Shown here: positions 1 to 7,268 of the stretch, in pieces
Layout: every line of letters starts with the position of its first letter
How positions within the stretch are numbered: the stretch's first letter is position 1
Origin: Candidatus Saccharibacteria bacterium UBA6575
GTDB taxonomy: Bacteria > Patescibacteriota > Saccharimonadia > Saccharimonadales > Saccharimonadaceae
DNA length: 18,072 nt
Direction of reading: 5' to 3'
Assembly: GCA_002434005.1 (NCBI GenBank)
Contig: DJJF01000002.1
Coordinates: 1 to 18,072 of the forward strand
The notes under the pieces: model-generated
What the model saw: the letters and a program-made list of their open reading frames with translations, nothing else
Told to the model about the DNA's origin: nothing
Databases searched by the model: none
Translations under genes and position numbers: made by a program

Positions 1-110
1 TACGCGCCCACCCGGGGCACGCGGTGTTGTTGTTGGTATGTTTATTTCTAACAGCGACAGGTACCCCTGTTGCGCACCAGCATGCTGCAAGTATGCTCCA
101 AAATTTTCTA
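1..110. other. Unassigned left-edge sequence with a hairpin
   Basis: The first 26 bases are distinctly GC-rich and are followed by a GTT triplet run. A hairpin with 7-bp arms CGACAGG and CCTGTTG and loop TACC lies at about 55-73, but no T-tract follows, so it does not look like an intrinsic terminator. An open frame can be read through here from an ATG at 38, but its 33 N-terminal residues are cysteine-rich and precede the recognisable domain, so I treat it as non-coding. It could be the 3' end of a gene or structured RNA starting outside the window; I do not recognise it. Confidence 0.3.
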
Positions 111-121
111 AAACACAAGCG

Positions 122-130
122 TGTTACAAT
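122..130 (+). promoter_or_regulatory. Extended -10 promoter element for the CBU_0592-like gene
   Basis: TACAAT at 125-130 is preceded by TG one base upstream (122-123), giving an extended -10. Transcription should start about 6-7 nt downstream, at the GTG at 137, so the mRNA would be leaderless. No convincing -35 hexamer is visible, which fits an extended -10 promoter. Confidence 0.5.
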
Positions 131-136
131 GTTTCA

Positions 137-415
137 GTGAAATCGAACGGTAAACATACAAAACATCTACCAAAAAGTAAGATAGCAGAAGCGTATGGGT
201 GGCTGGGATCAGGCATGATACTCACCGCGTATGCGCTACTAAGTTTGGGTATTCTTAACGGCAACTCGCTAATGTACCACGGCATATTCTTTGTCGGATC
301 GTCCGGACTTGCCGTCGTAACCTATCGCCACCGAGCCTACCAGTCATTACTGGTGAACGTATTCTTTACGCTACTCGCACTTACTGCTATGGCAAGAATC
401 GTATATTTTTCTTAA
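137..415 (+). CDS. Small membrane protein, CBU_0592-like
   Basis: This is a short integral membrane protein with three predicted helices: one after an AEAYGWLGSG-type segment, a second in the MYHGIFFVGSSG region, and a third near the C-terminus. The pattern of a YGW-G start, a GILNGNS turn and an R-Y/Q-S segment resembles the CBU_0592 family, whose function is unknown. I chose GTG at 137 (92 residues) over the ATG at 38 because a good -10 element ends 6 nt before the GTG, and because the extra N-terminus would be cysteine-rich and unlike the rest. No Shine-Dalgarno site precedes it, consistent with a leaderless message. The family assignment is moderate; the membrane character is clear. Confidence 0.65.
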   Translation: MKSNGKHTKHLPKSKIAEAYGWLGSGMILTAYALLSLGILNGNSLMYHGIFFVGSSGLAVVTYRHRAYQSLLVNVFFTLLALTAMARIVYFS

Positions 416-517
416 GTATGCTTTAATAAAAGCGTTCAGAAGCGTTGTGACATGAATCATCATAGAGTGTTGCCTCGGGTCGATCTGAGTACAAGGTAAC
501 TAAATCCAAGGAAAATC

Positions 518-832
518 ATGGCACAACAGAATCTTTTTATCGGTAGCCTCGCGTATGCTACAACCGACGATGGACTGCGCGCTCACTTTGAGCAAATCGG
601 TCCCGTTGCAAGCGCGCGAGTTATCACCGACCGCGAATCTGGTCGTTCAAAAGGCTTCGGATTCGTAGAATACGAAAACGATGACGACAACCAGAAGGCT
701 GTTGATCAGTTGAACGGCAAGGAACTTGATGGACGAACCATCAACGTATCTTTGGCTCGTCCAAAGGAAGATCGCCCATCAAACGGCGGTGGCAACAACG
801 GTGGCGGCTCGTTCCGTCAGCGTAGCTGGTAA
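518..832 (+). CDS. RRM-domain RNA-binding protein with Gly-rich tail
   Basis: This single RNA recognition motif protein has 104 residues. RNP2 is LFIGSL at residues 6-11 and RNP1 is KGFGFVEY at 45-52, both with the aromatic residues that stack on RNA bases. Residues 88-104 form a Gly/Asn-rich tail ending in FRQRSW. Bacterial proteins of this layout (cyanobacterial Rbp type) bind single-stranded RNA and are often cold-induced; a role as RNA chaperone is inferred. An AAGGA Shine-Dalgarno site lies 5 nt before the ATG, unlike the many leaderless genes here. The gene stands alone and ends at a strong terminator. The roughly 100-nt region upstream contains a direct repeat of AGCGTT (12-bp period, around 431-446) but no promoter I can identify with confidence. 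Confidence 0.93.
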   Translation: MAQQNLFIGSLAYATTDDGLRAHFEQIGPVASARVITDRESGRSKGFGFVEYENDDDNQKAVDQLNGKELDGRTINVSLARPKEDRPSNGGGNNGGGSFRQRSW

Positions 833-843
833 TATCAGCGATT

Positions 844-873
844 AAAATACCCCGGTTACACCGGGGTATTTTT
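844..873. terminator. Bidirectional intrinsic terminator
   Basis: A perfect 12-bp stem (844-855 with 861-872) has loop TTACA and is followed by T residues on the plus strand and, in mirror image, on the minus strand. It lies between the convergent RRM gene and PGPGW gene and can terminate both. Confidence 0.9.
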
Positions 874-884
874 GTGTTCTCCTC

Positions 885-1247
885 CTACTTAACAAGTGGC
901 GAATTGGCCCAATCGAATCCTAGATTAAACCAACTGTTGATCAATCCGTACCCATTAAGTAGCCAGATCGTCGTTACAACGACCAGTCCAGTCAAAAGCC
1001 AAAAAATTGTTTTTACATATACCGACTGAGCTTTAAGCCAACCTTGCCAGGCATCATACTTTGAGCGAGCAAATGTAAGTAGCCTCTGCGCCCACTCAAA
1101 TTCTGTCGAAAGAATTCCAAGCCCAGCAAATACAATCAGCCACCCTGGACCAGGATACGGAATCGCAATAATACCTATGAGTAGCACTAAGCCGCCGATG
1201 ATTGCGACAGCACCTTTTTTCATACGAGAGCTCTCTGACTTATTCAT
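885..1247 (-). CDS. PGPGW-family transmembrane protein (TIGR02611-like)
   Basis: This is a 120-residue membrane protein. The hallmark motif YPGPGW sits at the end of the first helix and is followed by LIVFAGLGIL, a second hydrophobic segment, and the W-A-Q-R-L turn typical of PF09656. A third helix lies near residues 80-97. The family is found widely but its function is unknown. The ATG at 1247 is chosen because a TATACT -10 hexamer ends 6 nt upstream of it on this strand; an internal ATG at residue 9 is possible but less well supported. The gene is divergent from the HD hydrolase with only 21 bp between their start codons, so the two are probably expressed from overlapping promoters. Confidence 0.85.
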   Translation of the reverse strand: MNKSESSRMKKGAVAIIGGLVLLIGIIAIPYPGPGWLIVFAGLGILSTEFEWAQRLLTFARSKYDAWQGWLKAQSVYVKTIFWLLTGLVVVTTIWLLNGYGLINSWFNLGFDWANSPLVK

Positions 1248-1253
1248 AACTTT

Positions 1254-1261
1254 AGTATACT
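1254..1261. promoter_or_regulatory. Palindromic AGTATACT: shared -10 of two divergent genes
   Basis: The 8-bp perfect palindrome AGTATACT gives TATACT on the plus strand (1256-1261), 7 nt before the ATG at 1269. It also gives TATACT on the minus strand (1259-1254), 6 nt before the ATG at 1247. Both spacings put the transcription start at or next to the start codon. -35 hexamers on either side are weak. The dual role is inferred. Confidence 0.6.
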
Positions 1262-1268
1262 TAACTTT

Positions 1269-1829
1269 ATGACTGATTATCCATCCATGGATCGACTCGC
1301 CGAACTACAGCAATTAATTGCTGATTTCGCGAAAGTTGAGAGGGTCCCTCAGCTTGCTGATACCGGTCGGCCTGAAAATGACGTGGAGCACAGCTACGGG
1401 CTGGCGATCACTTGCTGGTTCTTGCATGACAAGATCGCACCAGAGCTCAATCTTTTAAAGATTCTTCAGTATTCATTAAGTCATGATCTAGTTGAGATCT
1501 ATGCAGGAGACACCTTTGCATTCGGAGAAGACAAAGCATTTATTGAAAGCAAAGAGGCCCGTGAGCGGGACGCAATTACTACACTCCGCAAAACCCTTCC
1601 TGACTTCCCGCAGGTAGTTGACTACAGTGAGGGATACATGGACAAGATAGACGAAGAGGCGAAATTCGTGAAGGCAATCGATAAGATTTTGCCACTTCTT
1701 ATGATCGAGCTAAAAGAGGGTAAAGCCTATTGGGACCGATATAATATAACGATTGCAGCACTCGAAGAGAATAAAAAGCCAATCCTTATTTCCGATGCAG
1801 TAGCACCTTACTACAAAAAAAACATTTGA
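1269..1829 (+). CDS. HD-domain hydrolase, HDDC2/YfbR-like (probable 5'-nucleotidase)
   Basis: This 186-residue protein is a compact HD phosphohydrolase. The metal-binding set is visible as H41 (NDVEHSYGLA), H72-D73 (SHDLVEIYAGDT) and D138 (KAIDKI), with spacing like YfbR/HDDC2 proteins, which dephosphorylate deoxyribonucleoside 5'-monophosphates. In an organism with few nucleotide-synthesis genes it would fit nucleotide salvage, but that is inference. A leaderless message is predicted because TATACT ends 7 nt before the ATG. It is a monocistron, convergent with DUF1653 at its 3' end. Substrate specificity cannot be read from the sequence. Confidence 0.87.
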   Translation: MTDYPSMDRLAELQQLIADFAKVERVPQLADTGRPENDVEHSYGLAITCWFLHDKIAPELNLLKILQYSLSHDLVEIYAGDTFAFGEDKAFIESKEARERDAITTLRKTLPDFPQVVDYSEGYMDKIDEEAKFVKAIDKILPLLMIELKEGKAYWDRYNITIAALEENKKPILISDAVAPYYKKNI

Positions 1830-1838
1830 GTGGCTGCG

Positions 1839-1860
1839 AGCGCGCGGTAACCTGCCCGCT
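1839..1860. terminator. Possible weak convergent terminator hairpin
   Basis: Arms AGCGCGCGG (1839-1847) and CTGCCCGCT (1852-1860) pair with one mismatch and one GU around loop TAAC. No T-tract follows on either strand, so efficiency is doubtful. It is the only structure in the 33-bp gap between the convergent HD and DUF1653 genes. Confidence 0.35.
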
Positions 1861-1862
1861 AA

Positions 1863-2105
1863 TTAGTCACCAATATACTCGAATCGCAGCTTTTTTTGTC
1901 CGTCTAATTCCACTGTATCGGTGAACATCCCGTATGGCCTGGTAAAAAGTTCGTACCCAAAGTCATGCTTGTAAAGTGGATGATACACAACTACTGCTTC
2001 ATCTGTTTCGGTTTCTAAAGCAACTCCTAGAACATTGTATAAATTGCCCGATTTATTGTGTCGATATGTTCCCTTTTTTATTGTGGGTATTACTTGATCA
2101 CTCAT
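1863..2105 (-). CDS. DUF1653 family protein
   Basis: This 80-residue protein matches DUF1653 (PF07866). It has GTYRHNKSGNLYNVLGVA near the N-terminus, then a VVYHPLY segment, and ends with TVELDGQKKLRFEYIG. These are small beta-rich proteins with no established function, often encoded as accessory genes. Its ATG overlaps the ligA stop codon (ATGA, 2102-2105), so it is probably translated by coupling as the last gene of the lemA-htpX-membrane protein-ligA operon. It has no cysteine, no signal peptide and no membrane helix. Confidence 0.88.
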   Translation of the reverse strand: MSDQVIPTIKKGTYRHNKSGNLYNVLGVALETETDEAVVVYHPLYKHDFGYELFTRPYGMFTDTVELDGQKKLRFEYIGD

Positions 2106-4105
2106 AGTAGTTCGATAAACTCTTTCTCACTAATGACTTTAGTACCATATTGTTCGGCTTTTTTTAACTTGCTGCCGCCAACCTTGCCGCCAGCAACTAG
2201 ATAATCCGTATCTTTGCCAACTGAAGATTGAAACGTTCCGCCAGCACCACGAATTTTTTCGGCTGCTTCGTCGCGGCCCATTGTCTCGAGCGTTCCAGTG
2301 ACTACAAATTTCTTGCCTGTAAGTGCACCGGTCTGTTTTTTATAGACAGGACTTACCTCTAACTCATTAAATTTACGAAGCAATATTTGATTATCCTCAT
2401 CAGCAAACCACGCAACAACGCTTTCTGCTACGACTTCGCCGACGCCTTCAACATTACGAAGCTCATCAATAGTCGCGTGCGATAACTTATCTAAACTTTC
2501 GAAATGATGCACGAGGTCGATCGCGGTTTGCGTACCAACGTGCCGTATGCCGAGTGCATACACAAATCGCTCAAGTGGCGGATTCTTTTTCTGATGTATC
2601 GCCTCAATCAGCTTAGTCGCCGAAATGTCTGCGAATCGCTCAAGATTCAAAAGATCTTCTTTTTTTAACGCGTAGATATCAGCGAAATCACTAACTAAAC
2701 CGGCATCAACTAACGCAACGACATTTTTTTCACCCAGTGTATCGATGTCCAACGCACCACGTGAGGCAAAATGTTCAAGAGCGCGTTTGAGCAAGACTGG
2801 GCCAGACGCACCTTTGACTCGGTATACTACATCACTGCCAACTCGCTCGAATTCAAGTTCCGGGTATTGTCGCTTCAGCTCGTCTTGGTAATCAAATGTT
2901 TTTGTTGATTTAGGACGTAGTTCAGTTAATACACGTTCTACTTGGGGAATAATATCGCCAGCTTTATAGATAATCACCGTATCACCAACTCGGATATCTT
3001 TTCGGGCTATCTCGTCCGCATTGTGAAGACTAGCGTGCTGCACAGTGGTACCCGCAACATCAACTGGATCGAACACTGCAACAGGCGTAGCTGCGCCCGT
3101 ACGACCAATCGAGATAACAATGTCTCTTACGACTGTCGTAGCCTCTTCGGCAGCGTACTTGTACGCCACAGCACCCCGCGGGCTCTTGCCTACGACTCCG
3201 AGCTTCGAGAACTGCTGACGGTCGTTGACCTTAATTACAAGACCGTCAGTATTAAACGGAAGTGCCGTCCGTGTTTGATCCAGTTCATGTACGTATGTCA
3301 TGACATCGGCAAGATTTTCGAATGTTTTATGCTGACCGCTCGTTGCGATACCGATTGCCTTCAGAGATTCGTACATCTCTGAATTCGACATGATGTCATC
3401 AGGGTTATCACGCAGCATATCGTATCCAATAAACGTAAGTGGGCGTTCAGCCACTAGCTTTGGATCCAACTGACGAATCGTTCCAGCTGCAAGGTTACGG
3501 GGATTTTTGAATGTAGGTTGACCCTCGGCTTCGCGCCTAGCATTAAGCTCATCGAAATCTTTTTTTAGCATGACGATTTCACCACGAATCTCAGTTCGAC
3601 CAATGGTAAACGGTCCTGTTCCACGGAGACGCAGCGGAATATTCTCGATCGTACGGACATTCATAGTAACATCCTCGCCGACCCTAGAATCTCCACGAGT
3701 TATTGCCTGATGTAAGACTCCATCTTGGTATACGATTGCACATGCCAGGCCGTCCATTTTTATATCACAAAGAAACTCGTGCGTTGACCCAGGCAGCAGC
3801 TTATCCATGCGCCCGATCCATGCCTCTACTTCTTTTTCATCAAAAACATCGTTGAGAGATATCATGGGAACTTTGTGTTCAATCTTCGCAAATTTGTCGA
3901 GTGCTACGCCTGCAACGCGCTGCGTAGGACTGTCAGGTGTAATAAGTTCTGGGTGTGCGCTTTCTAGCTGTGAAAGTTCGTGCTTTAAACTATCGGCAGC
4001 GGCTTCGCTCATGATAGATTCATTGAGCACATGATACGCGTACCTATACTCATTTATAAGCTCTCGAAGTTTAGAAATTCGATCTTTAGGCTGGCTTTGC
4101 GTCAT
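2102..4105 (-). CDS. ligA: NAD-dependent DNA ligase LigA lacking the zinc-finger cysteines
   Basis: LigA seals nicks in DNA during replication and repair using NAD+. Domains in order are Ia (YAYHVL near residue 25), adenylation domain with catalytic lysine K116 in CDIKMDG, OB fold (GRTGAATPVAVFDPV), the former zinc-finger region, tandem HhH (ALDIDTLGEK and NVEGVGEVVAESV) and a C-terminal BRCT (GKKFVVTGTLETMGRDEA). At 667 residues the length is normal. All four cysteines that bind zinc in ordinary LigA are absent: the segment after TKTFDYQDELKRQYPE runs to VYRVKGASGPVLLKRALEHF with no Cys. The only two cysteines flank K116. The ATG at 4105 is preferred over TTG at 4114, with AAAGG 9 nt upstream. 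The start overlaps the preceding membrane gene by 20 bp. Confidence 0.97.
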   Translation of the reverse strand: MTQSQPKDRISKLRELINEYRYAYHVLNESIMSEAAADSLKHELSQLESAHPELITPDSPTQRVAGVALDKFAKIEHKVPMISLNDVFDEKEVEAWIGRMDKLLPGSTHEFLCDIKMDGLACAIVYQDGVLHQAITRGDSRVGEDVTMNVRTIENIPLRLRGTGPFTIGRTEIRGEIVMLKKDFDELNARREAEGQPTFKNPRNLAAGTIRQLDPKLVAERPLTFIGYDMLRDNPDDIMSNSEMYESLKAIGIATSGQHKTFENLADVMTYVHELDQTRTALPFNTDGLVIKVNDRQQFSKLGVVGKSPRGAVAYKYAAEEATTVVRDIVISIGRTGAATPVAVFDPVDVAGTTVQHASLHNADEIARKDIRVGDTVIIYKAGDIIPQVERVLTELRPKSTKTFDYQDELKRQYPELEFERVGSDVVYRVKGASGPVLLKRALEHFASRGALDIDTLGEKNVVALVDAGLVSDFADIYALKKEDLLNLERFADISATKLIEAIHQKKNPPLERFVYALGIRHVGTQTAIDLVHHFESLDKLSHATIDELRNVEGVGEVVAESVVAWFADEDNQILLRKFNELEVSPVYKKQTGALTGKKFVVTGTLETMGRDEAAEKIRGAGGTFQSSVGKDTDYLVAGGKVGGSKLKKAEQYGTKVISEKEFIELL

Positions 4106-5138
4106 CTTCAACAACCTTTCTGTATAGCATGTAAACGTAAGCAGCCGACCACACGATGAGTAGCGAGCTTAGAAGTGCCATTGTTACCGGCACGAGTGGA
4201 ACGTATCTGAAGAAATCTGTAAGACTTGTTAGTAAGCGGTCAATCAAAATAATTGGTAGCAATACAATTGTCCCAACGATAATATCAATTCCTATTAGCC
4301 ATGCGAAACGAAGTACAATCCTCAATCGCCTTCCCGTCACAATATCACCGGAGGCTCTAATAGCCTGCCAAGGATACATACCAGGGAGCGTTACAATAAC
4401 AATCGCAAATATCGAAGTAATTGCCCAATATATCGACAGGACCACCAGCAAGGCCACTGCGATCGAAACTACCATGGCTATCAGACCCGAGTCCAGCATA
4501 CCGGTGGCTGATGCACTGTTAAATATAAAGACACCAATCGCGGCAGGTACCAATTGAACGAGTAGCCAGAGAGTTATTACGATTGTTGCTACGATTGGAG
4601 AGCCGGCGTTATATATTCCATCTCTTAGTCGTGGCAATTTTCCTGAAAGAACCGCCCGTAGTAGCCATACCGTTGTTAACCAGGTAAGAATTGCGATCAA
4701 CACCGCATATACTTGCTGTACGTCATTGAGCTGTACATTCAAACCACCCGTCACGCCGGCAGCTAAGAGCAATACTGCCTGAAATATGGCACCACCGTTG
4801 GTAGCTGATTCATCCAGAATCGCTGAAAACTGGGTATAGATGTCCTGAGACGCAAATCCCACAAATACAGTTGTAACGATAGCGTATATTAACATGAGCA
4901 ATCCAAATAACGAGCGATGTGTCCACAGAGTGTGAGTAACATCTGCCGTGAACTGCGTGTAGCCAGGTATTTGCATTGAGCGCGCCGCGTCTCTTCGGCT
5001 CGTCAATCTGAAGCTCCTATGTGGCCTGCGTGAAAGAAAATTGTTTATAGGTTTGGCAACCCTGCTTTTTAGACTCGAGCGTTTTTTCGTCCCGATGTCT
5101 TTTTGTGCCGATTCGGCTCTTTTTGATTGTGTGGCCAT
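4086..5138 (-). CDS. Polytopic membrane protein of unknown function
   Basis: This 350-residue protein has a strongly basic cytoplasmic N-terminus (residues 1-75, many Arg/Lys) followed by about seven hydrophobic helices. A loop containing YPWQAIRASGDIVTGRRLR lies between helices five and six. That loop faintly resembles the membrane domain seen in glycerophosphodiester phosphodiesterase-like and other DUF-type membrane proteins, but I do not recognise the family. It contains no cysteine. It sits 8 nt after htpX and overlaps ligA, so it belongs to the lemA operon, where an envelope role would fit the first two genes. No Shine-Dalgarno site is obvious before the ATG, suggesting translational coupling to htpX. 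Confidence 0.7.
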   Translation of the reverse strand: MATQSKRAESAQKDIGTKKRSSLKSRVAKPINNFLSRRPHRSFRLTSRRDAARSMQIPGYTQFTADVTHTLWTHRSLFGLLMLIYAIVTTVFVGFASQDIYTQFSAILDESATNGGAIFQAVLLLAAGVTGGLNVQLNDVQQVYAVLIAILTWLTTVWLLRAVLSGKLPRLRDGIYNAGSPIVATIVITLWLLVQLVPAAIGVFIFNSASATGMLDSGLIAMVVSIAVALLVVLSIYWAITSIFAIVIVTLPGMYPWQAIRASGDIVTGRRLRIVLRFAWLIGIDIIVGTIVLLPIILIDRLLTSLTDFFRYVPLVPVTMALLSSLLIVWSAAYVYMLYRKVVEDDAKPA

Positions 5139-5146
5139 ATGTTTTG

Positions 5147-6022
5147 TCAGAATGATGAAGCCATAGATCGCAGCCGCGCCACACGCTGCTCGATCGGCGG
5201 ATGAGTGCTAAAAAGCTTGGCTAGGCTGGCGCCTTTTAGGGGACTGGCGAAAAACAAATGTGCCGTACTGCTATTTTGACGTTTTAAGCCCGTTCCGACA
5301 CTGCCGAGTTTTTCAAGCGCCGATGCGAGTGCTTCGGGGTCACGTGTTGTTAGAGCACCACTGGCATCCGCAAGGTACTCGCGCTGCCTAGAGATTGCAG
5401 CCTGCACTAATATGGCAACGAATGGCGCCAACAATGCCGCAACAATACCCAGTATCAAAAAAATTGGATGCGGTGGATTATCATCGTTACCTCCAAACCA
5501 CATCATACGTAAAAACGCATCTGCAATGAGGCCAATTGCGCTGACCAACCCAAATACGATCATCATGACTCGTATGTCGTAGTTCTTCACGTGACCAATT
5601 TCGTGTGCCATGACTGCTTCAAGTTCGCGGTCATTCATAAGTTGCAAAATGCCAGACGTCGCAGCGACATGCGCATGACGCGGATCTCGCCCAGTTGCAA
5701 ATGCATTCGGAGCTGGATCATCAATTACATATACTTTTGGCATGGGCATGCCTTCAGTTATCGATAGATTCTCAACAATCCTATAGAGGCGCGGTTCTTC
5801 AGATTTTTTAATTTCCTTTGCCCCATTCAGGGCCAATGCCATTTTGGCTGCGATAAAATACTGAATGAATGTATAAATGGCTGCGCCAATCAATGTTCCC
5901 CAAAATATCCCTATACTTCCGTAAACCTGTGAGAAAATGTAGCCAATGACGGCAATGAGAACCACAAATATTCCCATGATGACTATGGTGTTCCGCTTGT
6001 TCGCGGCAATGGCCTTATACAA
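5147..6022 (-). CDS. htpX: Protease HtpX homolog (M48 membrane zinc metalloprotease)
   Basis: HtpX degrades misfolded membrane proteins at the cytoplasmic side of the inner membrane. The zinc motif HEIGH is at residues 140-144, with the third ligand E215 in REYLADASGA. Two helices precede the protease domain (about 12-30 and 36-58) and two more lie between the motifs (about 153-170 and 186-210). The C-terminus carries the HLFFASPL and THPPIEQRVARL segments usual for HtpX. Length (291) is typical. The start is TTG at 6022, supported by an AGGAG Shine-Dalgarno 9 nt upstream that overlaps the lemA stop codon. The lemA-htpX pair is a common gene pair in bacteria. Confidence 0.95.
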   Translation of the reverse strand: MYKAIAANKRNTIVIMGIFVVLIAVIGYIFSQVYGSIGIFWGTLIGAAIYTFIQYFIAAKMALALNGAKEIKKSEEPRLYRIVENLSITEGMPMPKVYVIDDPAPNAFATGRDPRHAHVAATSGILQLMNDRELEAVMAHEIGHVKNYDIRVMMIVFGLVSAIGLIADAFLRMMWFGGNDDNPPHPIFLILGIVAALLAPFVAILVQAAISRQREYLADASGALTTRDPEALASALEKLGSVGTGLKRQNSSTAHLFFASPLKGASLAKLFSTHPPIEQRVARLRSMASSF

Positions 6023-6034
6023 TTCTTTGGTCTC

Positions 6035-6601
6035 CTAGAATTTTACTTCGACAGGCTTTTCAACGCTTGCCATGTCTTCAACTTCAAAGAATTCTTTGTT
6101 CTTAAAGCCAAACATCCCCGCTACAACGTTCGCTGGGAACTGCTGCACGCGCGTGTTCATATCGCGCACACCGCCGTTATAGAATCTTCGAGCAGCCTGA
6201 ATCTTATCTTCTGTATCAACAAGTTCGTTTTGCAGCTGTTGGAAGTTTTCGCTGGCTCGCAGTTGTGGGTAGGCTTCAGATACTGCAAACAGGCTCTTAA
6301 GCGCTTGTTCAAATTGGTTTTCGGCTTGAGCAGTCGCTGCCGGACCTTTATTTGTCGCATCGAGTACATTCGAACGTGCCTCGGTAACATCTTGGAACAC
6401 TTTACTTTCGTGAGCAGCGTAGCCTTTTACAGCTTCGACGAGATTCGGGATCAAATCCGCGCGGCGTTTCAGTTGGACGGTAATGTCACTCCATGCCTCC
6501 TGAACACGGACATTAAGTTGCACAAGTCCGTTGTATGTTGCCCACACAAAAATTGCGAGTACCGCGACAATTGCGATGATTACTAGTAGTAGGATGCTCA
6601 T
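6035..6601 (-). CDS. lemA: LemA family protein
   Basis: This 188-residue LemA-family protein (PF04011) has a single N-terminal helix (about 3-23), then the family signature of a YNGLV start, Q-E-AWSDI-VQLKRRADLIPNLVE, and a long helical bundle ending in FPANVVAGMFGF and FFEVED. Biochemical function is unknown; the family is envelope-associated and often precedes an M48 protease or TPM-domain gene, as here. It is the first gene of the five-gene minus-strand operon. The leader is about 35 nt from a strong extended -10 promoter, with a GGAG rather far (about 15 nt) from the ATG, so this is one of the few genes here that is clearly not leaderless. Confidence 0.94.
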   Translation of the reverse strand: MSILLLVIIAIVAVLAIFVWATYNGLVQLNVRVQEAWSDITVQLKRRADLIPNLVEAVKGYAAHESKVFQDVTEARSNVLDATNKGPAATAQAENQFEQALKSLFAVSEAYPQLRASENFQQLQNELVDTEDKIQAARRFYNGGVRDMNTRVQQFPANVVAGMFGFKNKEFFEVEDMASVEKPVEVKF

Positions 6602-6644
6602 GATGAGTATTGGTTGCTCCGTTTAAATAGTAATAGCTGCCATT

Positions 6645-6673
6645 ATTATACCACTATGACTTCTTATTTTACA
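6645..6673 (-). promoter_or_regulatory. lemA operon promoter
   Basis: On the minus strand a consensus TATAAT (6650-6645) is preceded by TGG, giving an extended -10. A weak -35, TGTAAA (6673-6668), lies 17 bp upstream. It drives lemA-htpX-membrane protein-ligA-DUF1653. Confidence 0.75.
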
Positions 6674-6674
6674 G

Positions 6675-6711
6675 ATGAGGGAGTACGTGCGTGCTTGCAT
6701 TTTACCCTCAT
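6675..6711. repeat. Inverted repeat upstream of the orphan membrane gene
   Basis: ATGAGGG (6675-6681) and CCCTCAT (6705-6711) form a 7-bp inverted repeat, extendable imperfectly by an ACA outside. The 23-base spacer contains GTGC-GTGC-TTGC. It lies between the lemA -35 region and the plus-strand gene at 6762, so it could be an operator for either. A weak plus-strand promoter, TTGCAT at 6695-6700 and TAAATT at 6719-6724, overlaps its right side. Confidence 0.35.
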
Positions 6712-6761
6712 TGTTGTTTAAATTAAATGAGTCGAACATTCACATCAAATGAAGATGGGAC

Positions 6762-7250
6762 GTGATTTACTTGAGACAAAACATCTTGGGCATCATTACG
6801 TTTGATCTCGGCATCCTCATCGGAGCTGTGATCATCGTTGCGATCGGCTTGTTGATTGCACAAGGCAGGTACGGCCAGAAGCCAGTTGTCGCTGGAATCG
6901 GCTGGACGGTCACGATCATTGGAGTGCTCGCCGCACTTCAAGGCATCTGGTTCAACGGGTTCCGCGAGCTGAACATCATCGCAGCCATCCTGGCAGTGAT
7001 TCTGCTGGGCGTCATCTTCGTCAGGCGGGTCGATGGCAAGATCTCGAGTGTGTTCGGAGTCCTCATCGTGATCGTGGCGTTCGCCGCACTCACCAAGGCT
7101 CCCGTCATCAACGGAATCGACATCCAGTGGGACAACCGAGTTGGAGTAGCTTTCGAGCGTGGCTTCAACAGCCTCACCAACACACTGGGCCTCACCGACG
7201 GGTCCAACTCCAACCGCCAGAACAGGAACGGCAACCGCAATGGACGTTGA
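6762..7250 (+). CDS. Orphan four-helix membrane protein of atypical composition
   Basis: I do not recognise this 162-residue protein. It has four hydrophobic helices (about 8-33, 42-63, 71-88, 95-111) and a polar C-terminal tail (112-162) ending in an Asn/Arg/Gly-rich stretch. Third codon positions favour C and G (ATC, CTC, GTC, GGC). Two lines that I counted give 58-60% GC against about 47% in a nearby htpX line, so the gene looks recently acquired. The start is uncertain: GTG at 6762 is used here, with GAAG 7 nt upstream, and TTG at 6771 is the alternative. A 12-codon ORF beginning at 6727 stops at the TGA overlapping the GTG and could couple translation. It is a single gene followed by strong terminators. 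Confidence 0.65.
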   Translation: MIYLRQNILGIITFDLGILIGAVIIVAIGLLIAQGRYGQKPVVAGIGWTVTIIGVLAALQGIWFNGFRELNIIAAILAVILLGVIFVRRVDGKISSVFGVLIVIVAFAALTKAPVINGIDIQWDNRVGVAFERGFNSLTNTLGLTDGSNSNRQNRNGNRNGR

Positions 7251-7268
7251 AGCGTCCATGTTCGACCC

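Noticed and set aside
38..136. Longer N-terminus for the CBU_0592-like protein from ATG 38
   Set aside because: The added residues are cysteine-rich and unlike the family, and the -10 element at 125-130 lies inside them.
2942..3382. 146-residue plus-strand frame inside ligA
   Set aside because: It lies antisense to conserved LigA catalytic and OB-fold motifs and has no start signal of its own.
6727..6840. Frameshift joining the upstream ATG frames to the orphan membrane gene
   Set aside because: The upstream frames end in stops after 12 and about 18 codons and encode nothing recognisable, while the gene's own frame starts acceptably at GTG or TTG.
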